Shown piece after piece: positions 10,342-20,138 of a stretch of DNA of 64,000 nucleotides (the first letter of the stretch is position 1; every line of letters begins with the position of its first letter). The notes below the pieces were generated by a model that made no database searches, was not told where the DNA came from, and saw nothing but the letters and a program-made list of their open reading frames with translations. This stretch comes from DATBQN01 sp963755825 (GTDB taxonomy: Bacteria; Acidobacteriota; Thermoanaerobaculia; Multivoradales; UBA5704), in contig CAVWLA010000003.1 of the NCBI GenBank assembly GCA_963755825.1, positions 1,178,001 through 1,242,000 of the forward strand, written 5' to 3'. The position numbers were made by a program, and so were the translations under genes.

Positions 10342-11160
10342 GTGCACCCCTCCGAGATGGTCATCCCCGAGCCGGCGCCCGCGGGCACCGGCTCCGCGGC
10401 GACCCTCGCCTCCAGCATCCCCGTCGTCGCCGCCATCCCCGCCCGCTTCGGCTCGACCCGGCTGCCCGGCAAGCCGCTGGCGGCGATCGCCGGCCGGCCG
10501 ATGATCGAGCACGTCTACCGGCGGGTCAGCCAGGCCGCCGGTCTGGCGCGGGTGGTGGTGCTGACCGACGACGAGCGCGTCGGCCGCGCCGTCGAGGCGA
10601 TCGGCGGCGCCTGGGAGATGACGCCCGCGGCGTGCGCCAGCGGCACCGACCGCATCGCCTGGGCGGCGGCGCGCTGGCCGGCCGACGGCGCCGCGGCGGT
10701 CGTCAACGTGCAGGGGGACGAGCCGCTGATCGACCCCGAGGCGGTGTCGGCGGTCGCCGCCCACCTCGCCGCCCACCCCGAGGACCCCATCGTCACCCTG
10801 GCGGCGCCGCTGGCCGACTCCTCCGACGACTTCGCCGACCCGAGCTGCGTCAAGGTAGTGCTCGACCGCGCCGGCTACGCCCTCTACTTCAGCCGCGCTG
10901 CGATACCCTACGCCCGGCAGGCGGGCGGCGCCGCGCCCTGGAAGCACCTCGGGATCTACGGCTACCAGCGCGCCGCGCTCCTGGCGATCGCCGCGCTGCC
11001 GCCGTCGCCGCTCGAGATCAGCGAATCGCTCGAGCAGCTGCGCTGGCTCGAGAACGGGATGCGCATCCGCGTCCTCCCGGCGCGCCGCGGCTCGCCGGCC
11101 GTCGACACCGCCGAGGATCTGGCGCGCGTCGAGCGGCTGCTCGCCGCGCCCGACCTCTAG
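10342..11160 (+). CDS. kdsB: CMP-Kdo synthetase (3-deoxy-manno-octulosonate cytidylyltransferase)
   Basis: Activates Kdo with CTP for lipid A glycosylation. The family motifs are present: IPARFGSTRLPGKPL near the N-terminus, VNVQGDEPL about residue 120, and HLGIYGY. The start is uncertain: GTG 10342 would be leaderless from the promoter at 10307-10336, while ATG 10357 would have a 14-base leader without SD; either adds 20-25 residues before the conserved core. First gene of a Kdo cluster; pyrG, which makes its CTP, follows 42 bases downstream. Confidence 0.95.
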   Translation: MHPSEMVIPEPAPAGTGSAATLASSIPVVAAIPARFGSTRLPGKPLAAIAGRPMIEHVYRRVSQAAGLARVVVLTDDERVGRAVEAIGGAWEMTPAACASGTDRIAWAAARWPADGAAAVVNVQGDEPLIDPEAVSAVAAHLAAHPEDPIVTLAAPLADSSDDFADPSCVKVVLDRAGYALYFSRAAIPYARQAGGAAPWKHLGIYGYQRAALLAIAALPPSPLEISESLEQLRWLENGMRIRVLPARRGSPAVDTAEDLARVERLLAAPDL

Positions 11161-12909
<1,749 letters not shown>

Positions 12910-12912
12910 CCG

Positions 12913-13806
12913 ATGGCCGAGGCCGCTCTCCACGCGGCGCCTGCCGTCGAGCTCGCCCCCGGCGTCGTCGTCGGCGGCCGCCCGCTCGCCGGCCGGCCGC
13001 TGCCGGTGATCGCCGGCCCCTGCGTCATCGAGAGCGAGGAGCTGGCGCTCGCGACCGCCGAGATCCTCGCCGCGATAGCGGCGCGACTCCGCCTGCCGCT
13101 CATCTTCAAGTCGTCGTTCGACAAGGCGAACCGCAGCGCCCTCGCCAGCTTCCGCGGCCCGGGCCTCGCCGCCGGCCTGCGCACGCTCGCCAAGGTGAAG
13201 CGGGCGACCGGCCTCGCCGTGCTGACCGACGTCCACGAGCCGGCGCAGTGCGCGCCGGCGGCCGAGGTCTGCGACGTGCTGCAGATCCCCGCCTTCCTCT
13301 GCCGGCAGACCGACCTGGTGCTCGCCGCCGCCTCGACCGGCCGGCCGCTCAACATCAAGAAGGGTCAGTTCATGGCGCCGGACGACATGCGCCGCATCGT
13401 CGACAAGGCGCGCTCGACCGGCAACGCGCGGGTGACGGTGACCGAGCGCGGCGTCTCCTTTGGCTACCACAACCTGGTGGTCGACATGCGGAGCTTCGCC
13501 ATGATGCACGAGGACGGCATCGCGGTGATCTACGACGTCACCCACTCGCTGCAGCTCCCCGGCGCCGGCGGTGGTGGACATGGCGGGCCGGGCGGCGCGG
13601 AGCAGAGCGGCGGCCTCTCCCGCTACGCCGAGCCGCTGGCCCGCGCCGCCGTCGCCGCCGGCGCCGACGGCCTCTTCCTCGAGGTCCACCCCGACCCGCC
13701 GCACGCCCTCTCGGACGCCGCCGTGCAGCTGGCGCCGGCGCGCGCCGAGGCGCTCCTCGCCTCGCTCGCCGCCCTCCGCGACGCCCTGGTCGAGGCGCCG
13801 GCGTGA
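12913..13806 (+). CDS. kdsA: Kdo-8-phosphate synthase, metal-dependent type
   Basis: 297 residues. Condenses phosphoenolpyruvate with arabinose-5-phosphate. The N-terminal motif reads IAGPCVIES, with Cys near residue 37; in this family Cys here marks the metal-dependent class, whereas the E. coli-type enzyme has Asn. Other motifs are FKSSFDKANRS, CRQTDLV, NIKKGQF and DVTHSLQ. A Gly/His-rich insert follows the last of these. ATG 12913 lies three bases after the pyrG stop. The gene overlaps kdsD by four bases (GTGA). Confidence 0.96.
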   Translation: MAEAALHAAPAVELAPGVVVGGRPLAGRPLPVIAGPCVIESEELALATAEILAAIAARLRLPLIFKSSFDKANRSALASFRGPGLAAGLRTLAKVKRATGLAVLTDVHEPAQCAPAAEVCDVLQIPAFLCRQTDLVLAAASTGRPLNIKKGQFMAPDDMRRIVDKARSTGNARVTVTERGVSFGYHNLVVDMRSFAMMHEDGIAVIYDVTHSLQLPGAGGGGHGGPGGAEQSGGLSRYAEPLARAAVAAGADGLFLEVHPDPPHALSDAAVQLAPARAEALLASLAALRDALVEAPA

Positions 13807-14855
13807 GCCCGCGAGCCCGGCGCCGGCCGGCCGCCGCGCCGGCGGCACCCGCGGCCCCCGCGGCAGGCACCCCGTCCTACCGCACCATCGCCGCCGAGGT
13901 GCTGGAGACCGAGGCCGCCGCCATCCGCGGCCTCCTCGCGCAGCTCGACGAGCGCTTCGACCGCGCCATCGAGATCCTCCGCCAGACCACCGGCCGCGTC
14001 GTCTGCACCGGCATGGGGAAGAGCGGCATCGTGATGAAGAAGGTGGCGGCGACGCTCGCCTCGACCGGCACGCCGGCGTTCTTCCTCCATCCCGCCGAGG
14101 CGGTGCACGGCGACCTCGGGATGATCGCCGCCGGCGACGTCGTCCTCGCCGCCTCCTACTCGGGGACGACGGAGGAGCTGCTGCGGCTGGTCGAGACGCT
14201 GAAGCGCCTCGGCGTGCCGCTCCTCGTCATGACGGCGAACGGTGCCTCGCCGCTCGCCCGCCATGCCGACGTCGAGATCCCGGTGGCGATCGACCGCGAG
14301 GCCTGTCCGCTGAACCTGGCGCCCACCGCCTCGACCACCGCGACGCTCGCCATGGGCGACGCGCTCGCCATGGCGCTCCTCGCCGCCCGCGGCTTCACCC
14401 GCGAGGACTTCGCCCTGCTCCACCCCGCCGGCCAGCTCGGCAAGCGGCTGCTCAAGGTCGAGCAGCTCATGCACCAGGGCGAGGCGCTCCCCCGCGTCGC
14501 CGCCGGCGCCTCGATGCACGAGGCGATCTACGAGATGTCGAAGAAGGGGCTGGGGATCACCGCGGTGACCGAGGTGATCGAGACCGGCGGGCGGCCGCGG
14601 CGCGAGCGGCTGGTCGGCTGCATCTCGGACGGCGACCTGCGGCGGCTGCTGGCGCACGACCCGGAGCTGCTCAAGAAGACCGCCGGCGAGTGCATGTCCG
14701 CCAATCCGCGGACGATCGCTCCGGCCGAGCTCGCCGCGGCGGCGCTGAAGACGATGGAGGACCACCGCATCACCTCGCTCTTCGTCTGCCGGCCGAGCGG
14801 CGAGCTCCTGGGCGTCGTCCACCTCCACGACCTCTGGGGGCTGTCGCTATTCTAG
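13803..14855 (+). CDS. kdsD: Arabinose-5-phosphate isomerase (KpsF/GutQ family)
   Basis: 350 residues. Makes arabinose-5-phosphate from ribulose-5-phosphate for KdsA. The SIS domain shows CTGMGKSG and SYSGTTEE; a CBS pair follows, with SDGDLRR and HRITSLF in the second half. Start GTG 13803 overlaps the kdsA stop. An Ala/Pro/Arg-rich 22-residue leader precedes the conserved core. Near its 3' end, adding one G to the GGGGG run at 14836-14840 would fuse this frame directly to kdsC, so the stop at 14853-14855 may not be real. Confidence 0.94.
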   Translation: MSPRARRRPAAAPAAPAAPAAGTPSYRTIAAEVLETEAAAIRGLLAQLDERFDRAIEILRQTTGRVVCTGMGKSGIVMKKVAATLASTGTPAFFLHPAEAVHGDLGMIAAGDVVLAASYSGTTEELLRLVETLKRLGVPLLVMTANGASPLARHADVEIPVAIDREACPLNLAPTASTTATLAMGDALAMALLAARGFTREDFALLHPAGQLGKRLLKVEQLMHQGEALPRVAAGASMHEAIYEMSKKGLGITAVTEVIETGGRPRRERLVGCISDGDLRRLLAHDPELLKKTAGECMSANPRTIAPAELAAAALKTMEDHRITSLFVCRPSGELLGVVHLHDLWGLSLF

Positions 14856-15403
14856 GCCGCGAGGAGCTCGCCCGCCGCGCCGCGGGCCTCGAGTGGCTGC
14901 TCTTCGACGTCGACGGCGTGCTGACCGACGGCCGCCTCGACTACGGCGCCGACGGCGAGCGCACCAAGGTCTTCCACGTCCGCGACGGCGTGGGCTTGAA
15001 GCTCGCGCAGCAGGCGGGCTTGAAGGTCGGCCTCCTCTCCGGCCGCGAGAACGCCGCCCTCGCCGACCGCGCCCGCGAGCTGAAGCTCGACTGCGCCATG
15101 CTCGGCCGCTTCGACAAGGGCCAGGCGTTCACCGAGTTCTTGGCCGAGCAGAAGACCGCCGCCGAGCGCGTCGCCTACGCCGGCGACGATCTCGTCGACC
15201 TGCCGGTGATCCTCCGCTGCGGCCTCTCCTTCGCCCCCGCCGACGCCGTCACCGAGGTCGCCGCCCGGGTCGACCGCGTGCTCGCCGCCGCCGGCGGCCA
15301 CGCCGCGGCGCGCGAGATGTGCGAGGTGATCTTGAAGGCGCGCGGCGACTGGGAGCGCCTCATCGCCCCCTTCTTCGCCGGCGGCGAGGCGTTGATGAAG
15401 TGA
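14849..15403 (+). CDS. kdsC: Kdo-8-phosphate phosphatase (HAD family), start codon unclear
   Basis: Removes the phosphate from Kdo-8-phosphate. HAD motif I is DVDGVLTDG, followed by LLSGREN and GDDLVDLP. No ATG, GTG or TTG lies in frame close upstream of the conserved core; the nearest is a GTG at 14690, deep inside kdsD. Starting at the ATT at 14849 would give about 184 residues, the family's usual length, but this codon is rare as a start. The alternative is a kdsD-kdsC fusion broken by one missing G. The stop overlaps the next gene (GTGA). Confidence 0.85.
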   Translation: MLGREELARRAAGLEWLLFDVDGVLTDGRLDYGADGERTKVFHVRDGVGLKLAQQAGLKVGLLSGRENAALADRARELKLDCAMLGRFDKGQAFTEFLAEQKTAAERVAYAGDDLVDLPVILRCGLSFAPADAVTEVAARVDRVLAAAGGHAAAREMCEVILKARGDWERLIAPFFAGGEALMK

Positions 15404-16359
15404 AGGCCGCCGACCGCGCCCCTCGCTTCCGGCCGGCGCCGGGGCGGGTGCGGCGGCCGCGGCGCTGGCGCGGCATCCTCCTCGCCGGCCTCCTCCGCGC
15501 CGTCGCGGCGATCCTCGCGCGGCTCCCCTGGGCGGCGGTCGACCGCGTCGGCAGGGCGCTCGGCGCCCTCGCCTTCCACCTCGGCCGGCGCGACCGCCGG
15601 CGCGCCCTCACCCACCTCGCGATCGCCTTCCCCGAGCTCCCCGAGCGGCGGCGGCGCGAGCTCGCCCGCGGCTGCTTCCGTCATCAGGGGATGAACCTCG
15701 CCGAGTGCCTCCGCATGCTCGGCAGCAACAGCGGCAGCGACTGCGCCGCGGTCGCCGCCCGCGCCGACGTCGTCGGCTGGGAGGAGGTCGAGCGGGCGCG
15801 CGCCGGCGGCCGGCCGCTCCTCGTCCTCACCGGCCACTGCGGCAACTGGGAGCTCCTCGCCGCGCTGATCAACTGCCGCGGCCTCGACATGGCGGTGGTC
15901 GCCCGGCCGCTCGAGGATCCGCCGCTGCAGGCCCTCCTCGCCAGCCTGCGCAGCCGCTTCGGCACCTCGACCATCGAGCGCGGCAGCGAGGGCGCGGCGC
16001 GGGCGATCCTCGGCCGGCTGCGGCGCGGCGGCGTCCTCGGCATGCTGATCGACCAGGACACCAAGGTCGACGGCGTCTGGGTGCCGTTCTTCGGCCGCCC
16101 CGCCTTCACCCCCGTGGGGGCGGCGAAGATGGCTCTCCGCCAGGGGGCGGCGGTGGTCCCCGCCTTCATCGAGCGGCTGCCTGACGGCCGCCACCGCGCC
16201 CGGTTCCAGCCGGCGATGGAGCTCCCCGCCGACCCGCTGGAGGCGACCGCCGCGATGACCCGCGCCGTCGAGGAGCAGGTGCGCGCTCATCCGGAGCAAT
16301 GGGTCTGGATGCACCGCCGCTGGCGCCGCCAGCCGCCGGGAGACGGCCAATCGGGATAG
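15400..16359 (+). CDS. lpxL: Lipid A biosynthesis acyltransferase (LpxL/HtrB family)
   Basis: 319 residues. Transfers a secondary acyl chain to Kdo-lipid A or a similar lipid on the inner membrane. One N-terminal membrane helix (ILLAGLLRAVAAIL) precedes the acyltransferase core with the catalytic HCGNWE (HX4E) near residue 146, RPLEDPPL, IDQD and VPAFIERL. The start GTG 15400 overlaps the kdsC stop. Its place after the Kdo genes fits Kdo-dependent late acylation. Whether it is LpxL or LpxM cannot be told. Confidence 0.9.
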   Translation: MKAADRAPRFRPAPGRVRRPRRWRGILLAGLLRAVAAILARLPWAAVDRVGRALGALAFHLGRRDRRRALTHLAIAFPELPERRRRELARGCFRHQGMNLAECLRMLGSNSGSDCAAVAARADVVGWEEVERARAGGRPLLVLTGHCGNWELLAALINCRGLDMAVVARPLEDPPLQALLASLRSRFGTSTIERGSEGAARAILGRLRRGGVLGMLIDQDTKVDGVWVPFFGRPAFTPVGAAKMALRQGAAVVPAFIERLPDGRHRARFQPAMELPADPLEATAAMTRAVEEQVRAHPEQWVWMHRRWRRQPPGDGQSG

Positions 16360-16370
16360 ACTTTGCGCCC

Positions 16371-16925
16371 ATGCGCCAACCAAGAATCCACCTCGCCCTC
16401 GCTCTCGCCGCCGTCGCACTCCTCCCCCTCGCCGCCTGCCACAAGGGCCCGTGGACGCCGATCGACGTCTGGTCGACGAAGCCGGACGTCGAGGTCTATC
16501 CCTTCGGCGACACCTCGATCCAGGTCGTCCACCCGCGCACCATGACGCTGCCGGCCGGGGGCCAGATGCATGCCTTCGAGCAGCTCGCCGGCGCGCGCCT
16601 CAAGTGGCACACCGAGATCGGCCCCAACGCCTTCTTCTCCTTCGTGCCGCTGGGCGCCGAGAAGCCCTGCGCCTGCACCTACCGGATGGGCGTGCGCAAG
16701 GACGGCACTATGCAGGAGCTCTCGAAGCTGCCGGTGCAGCCGATGGCCGGCCCCACTCCCGCCGCCGTCGAGATCGACATGAGCCAGTTCAACGGCCAGG
16801 AGGTCGACCTGCTGCTGCAGATCGACGGCCCGACCGACATCAAGCCCGGCACGCTGCCCCCCTCGGCGCTGTGGGGGAACCCGATGCTCTATCAGAAGAA
16901 GACGGCGGCCGCCCCGGCGTCCTGA
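16371..16925 (+). CDS. Predicted lipoprotein of unknown function
   Basis: 184 residues. The signal peptide ends in a lipobox LAAC with Cys at about residue 23, so it is probably lipid-anchored. The mature part has CACTYRMG and a long beta-rich stretch without known motif. ATG 16371 has no SD; TAGACT (16357-16362) sits eight bases before it, so the mRNA may be leaderless and independent of the Kdo operon, whose last stop is 12 bases upstream. Its transcription ends at the hairpin at 16953-16976. Confidence 0.75.
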   Translation: MRQPRIHLALALAAVALLPLAACHKGPWTPIDVWSTKPDVEVYPFGDTSIQVVHPRTMTLPAGGQMHAFEQLAGARLKWHTEIGPNAFFSFVPLGAEKPCACTYRMGVRKDGTMQELSKLPVQPMAGPTPAAVEIDMSQFNGQEVDLLLQIDGPTDIKPGTLPPSALWGNPMLYQKKTAAAPAS

Positions 16926-16952
16926 CGCGGACGCCGAGAAGCGACGGAACCG

Positions 16953-16976
16953 GGCGGCCTACAGGGCCGCCTTTTT
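16953..16976 (+). terminator. Rho-independent terminator inside the tatC 3' end
   Basis: Stem GGCGGCC / GGCCGCC with a five-base loop followed by five T. The stem and T-run fall within the last codons of tatC on the other strand (its Lys-Lys-Lys-Ala-Ala-Leu end), so the two convergent genes share this sequence. Confidence 0.8.
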
Positions 16977-17732
16977 CTTGTCGCGGTCGCGCTGCACCAG
17001 GTACGACGCGCCGACGCCCAGCAGGTAGAGAGCGATGCCGGGGACGGCGAAGACGCACTGGTTGAAGATGTCGGGGGTGGGGGTGACGATCGCCGCGACG
17101 ATGAAGATGATCACCACCGCCCAGCGGAACTTCTTCATCAGGAAGCGCGGCGTGACGACGCCGAGCCAGGAGAGCAGGAAGATGAAGACCGGCAGCTCGA
17201 ACATCAGCCCGAGGCCGAGCAGCACGGTGAGGATGAAGCTGAAGTAGGTGTCGATGGTGATGATCGGCTGCAGGCCGGCGCCCTGGTCGAGGAGGAACTT
17301 GGCGGCGTAGGGGAAGGCGACGTAGTAGCCGAAGGCGGCGCCGCCGACGAAGAAGAAGGTGGTGAAGGCGACGAACGGCACCGCCATCCGCTTCTCGCGG
17401 GCATAGAGTCCCGGCGCGATGAACCTCCAGGCCTGGTAGAGGACGAACGGCGAGGCGACGAAGAGCGCCGCGAAGCAGCCGATCTTGAAGTAGAGGATGA
17501 AGGGGTCGGTCAGCTTGAGGAAGGAGAGCTGCAGCCCCGGGTGGATCTTCTGGATCGGCGCCACCAGGAAGCCGAAGATCTCCTTCGAATAGTTCCAGCA
17601 GGGGAAGAAGGCGGCCGCGACGCCGACGAGTGACCAGAGGATGCGCTTGCGCAGCTCCTCGAGGTGCTCGATGAGCGACATCCGCGGGAGCTCGGCGGCG
17701 GGGGCGGGCGGCAGGCGCTCGGGATTGACCAT
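16959..17732 (-). CDS. tatC: Sec-independent protein translocase TatC
   Basis: 257 residues with six membrane segments and the family motif HLEELRKRI near the N-terminus, then FVASPFVLYQAWRF and PTPDIFNQ in the periplasmic/loop positions expected for TatC. It forms the receptor for twin-arginine signal peptides; a likely client in this window is the molybdenum hydroxylase at 53934. Two starts are possible: ATG 17732 or ATG 17681 (MSLIEHLEEL), and neither has a clear SD. It lies 62 bases after tatA. Confidence 0.96.
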   Translation of the reverse strand: MVNPERLPPAPAAELPRMSLIEHLEELRKRILWSLVGVAAAFFPCWNYSKEIFGFLVAPIQKIHPGLQLSFLKLTDPFILYFKIGCFAALFVASPFVLYQAWRFIAPGLYAREKRMAVPFVAFTTFFFVGGAAFGYYVAFPYAAKFLLDQGAGLQPIITIDTYFSFILTVLLGLGLMFELPVFIFLLSWLGVVTPRFLMKKFRWAVVIIFIVAAIVTPTPDIFNQCVFAVPGIALYLLGVGASYLVQRDRDKKKAAL

Positions 17733-17794
17733 CGAGGGGGCGATCGCGTTCTGCGGACGGTTGGCGGTTCGAGCCGTCGGTCAGACGCGGCGGC

Positions 17795-18163
17795 TCAGCT
17801 CGGCTCGATCGGCGCGACCGACTCGGCAGGCGCCATCGACTCGGGCGGCGCGGGCGGCGCGGCGGGCGGCACGACCTGGTCCGCCGGGGCCTCCTGCGGC
17901 ACCGTCTCGGCCGGCCGCGGCCAGGAGGCCGGCGAGGTGAAGACCGGGGTGACGCTCGCCAGGTCGACCCGGCGCGGCCGGGCCTGCTGGGCGTCCTCGA
18001 TGGTCAGCTCGGTCGAGATGGTGTTCTTGAGATCGTTGGTCGCCTTGCGGAACTCCGCCATCCCCTTGCCCAGCGTGCGGCTGATCTCGGGCAGCCTCTT
18101 CGGCCCGAAGATCAGCAGGGCGATGAGGAGGATGAAGATGACTTCCGGCAGACCCAGACCCAT
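17795..18163 (-). CDS. tatA: Twin-arginine translocase subunit TatA/TatB family
   Basis: 122 residues: a short N-terminal membrane helix (PEVIFILLIALLIF), the GPKRLPE hinge and an amphipathic helix, then a long Pro/Ala-rich tail. Lack of other Tat genes here leaves open whether it is TatA or TatB; the F-G-P hinge is shared. ATG 18163 has GGAGG eight bases upstream. A promoter TTGACT-16-TAAAGA precedes it. With tatC it makes the membrane pore that exports folded proteins. Confidence 0.92.
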   Translation of the reverse strand: MGLGLPEVIFILLIALLIFGPKRLPEISRTLGKGMAEFRKATNDLKNTISTELTIEDAQQARPRRVDLASVTPVFTSPASWPRPAETVPQEAPADQVVPPAAPPAPPESMAPAESVAPIEPS

Positions 18164-18187
18164 GACGGCAACCTCCGCTGCGATCGA

Positions 18188-18215
18188 TCTTTAGCGTTCG
18201 ATCCCGCAAAGTCAA
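18188..18215 (-). promoter_or_regulatory. Promoter of tatA-tatC
   Basis: On the minus strand TTGACT (18215-18210) and TAAAGA (18193-18188) are 16 bases apart, giving a leader of about 20 bases with the tatA SD. Confidence 0.5.
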
Positions 18216-18310
18216 GGCGACCGGCGGGGCGCCGCGCGGCCGCCCGGCCCGCCATGCGCCACCCATCCGAGCACCTTTCCGCTCCGCCGGCGCCGGCCGG
18301 CCCTCTACCC

Positions 18311-20046
18311 TTATTGATGTGCCGGCGGCGGCTGCGAGGGAGCTTCCGCCGCCGGAGCCCCGGCGCCGATGGTGAAATCGCCCACCGCCGTCGACTCGCC
18401 GCCACCCAGCTCGTCGCGCAGGGTGACCGCGATGCGCGCCGCCCCCGGCGGCAGCGGCACCACCGTCCGGCTCCCCGCCCGCTGCCCGGCGGGCACCGGC
18501 AGGCGGGCATCGGGGACCTTGATCGTGGCGCTGGCGTGGCGCACCGGCAGGTGGTAGCCCTTGGCGTCGCGGGCGGCCACCAGCAGGCTCAGCCGCGCCT
18601 CGTGGTTGCCGCCCGGTGCCGCGATGAGGGTGAGGCGCTCGAACGGCAGGTCGACGCGGAGGGCGACCGCCCGCCGGCCGTCGGCCTTCTCGCCCTTCTC
18701 GCCGGCCATCGGGCCCTCTTTGTCCACCGCGAGCCGCACGTCGAGCGGGTTGTCGGCGATGCCGAGGTCGAGGGCGGCGAGCGAGCGCTCGGCGAGGAGC
18801 TCCTCGCGGGAGCGGCCGGTGTAGCTCGCCGGGGCGCGCACCTCGAGGCCCCGCTTCGCCGGCAGGCGGACGCTCAGCCGGTGGGTCTTGCCGTCGTGCG
18901 GCGAGGGGGGCGAGAAGCCGAGCGAATAGTAGGTGCCGAAGTCGTCGTGGATGCGGCCGAGGAGGGTCTCCGGGTTGGTGAGGTCGACGGTGCCGAGGCC
19001 GCCGGTGGGAGCGGAGAGCTGGTAGAGCATCTGGCGCAGCCCATCGCGCTGGGCGGTCAGCCGCTGGGCGACCCGCCCCTGTGGATCGGTCGCCACCGTC
19101 GGCAGCGGCAGGGCGGCGAGGCCGTAGAGGGTGACCTGGCTGGCGTTGGCGCGGGCGGCGAGGCGCTTCATGCGGACGTCGCCGTCGTCCAGCCGCAGGT
19201 CGCCGCTCAGGTAGAGCAGCGCCTTCCTCCCCGGCAGGCCGGCGACCGAGCCGACGAAGGCGTCGAGGGCCTGGAGCAGGTTCCGCGAGTCGCCCTGCAT
19301 CTGGCTCTCGAGCAGCTGGAGGCGCGACTGCGCGGCGTCGGTCTCCGCCTGGCGGGCGGCGTTGCCGAGATCCGCCAGCGCCGCCTCCTCCTCGGCGGCG
19401 GCGTGGCCGCCGCGCGCCGTCAGCGTGGAGATCTCGTCGAGCGCCTTGACGGTCGCCGCGACGTCGCCGGGGGCGGCCGGCGCAGCTTGAGCGCCTGGCC
19501 GTCGTAGCTCGCCAGCAGCACGCGGTCGCCGGGGCGCAGGCCGCTGCGGAAGAAGGCCGAGAGCGACTCGATGGCGCGGTTGCGCGCCTCCGGCGTCAGC
19601 GTCAGGTTGTCGACGAAGACGATGAGGTTGAGCCGGCGATCTTCCGGAGTCCCGGCGGGGTCGGAAGCCTGGGAAGCCGGCGCCGCGGCGGTCGCCGGCT
19701 CGCCGGCGGCCGGAGCGCCGGGAGCCGCCGTGGCCGAGGCGCTGGTGCCGGCGTAGAAGTTGGTGATGGCGACGGCCTTGCCGTCGACCTGGAGCTCGAA
19801 GTCGCCGCGGCCGAGGCCGGCGACGGCCTTGCCGGCGCGATCGGTGACGAAGACCTCGACGCTCACCACGTCGACCTCGATCGATTCCCCGAAGTCCGCG
19901 GCGCCCGCGGCCGGCGCCGCTGCAGCCGGCGGGACCGGGGCGGGAGCGGGGCTCGGGACCGGCTGGGCGGCGAGGGCGGCGGCGAGGAGGCCGAGGCAGG
20001 CCGCCGCGAGCGCGGCGGCGAGGATTCGCGGCGGCGGCAGGGGCAT
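18311..20046 (-). pseudogene. Secreted VWFA-domain protein, apparent frameshift
   Basis: Read in two frames the sequence encodes one protein of about 578 residues: signal peptide, an N-terminal beta-sandwich (VEVFVTDRAGKAV, LQVDGKAV), a VWFA-like domain (LIVFVDN near residue 117; KALLYLSGDL; then TYYSLGF), and a C-terminal beta domain. The frame changes at a G run (19469-19473 on the plus strand); one added base would join the frames as RRPPPGDVAA. This is either an assembly error or a real break. Secreted VWFA proteins of this layout are frequent in Acidobacteriota. ATG 20046 is the likely start. Function unknown. Confidence 0.78.
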
Positions 20047-20120
20047 CGGAAGGAGTCCTGCGAGATGGCTCGCGGGACCCGGCGAGGCTAGCATACCCAC
20101 CCCCGGGCAGCTCTCGCCGG

Positions 20121-20129
20121 TGGTACACT
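20121..20129 (+). promoter_or_regulatory. Extended -10 promoter of the S41 peptidase gene
   Basis: TGG followed by TACACT (20124-20129), nine bases before ATG 20139. No -35 is recognisable. The distance predicts a leaderless mRNA. Confidence 0.5.
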
Positions 20130-20138
20130 CCCCCTATT

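Noticed and set aside
19460..19500. Programmed -1 frameshift in the VWFA gene
   Set aside because: The C run is not in a classical slippery heptamer and no strong downstream structure was identified; a missing base is simpler.
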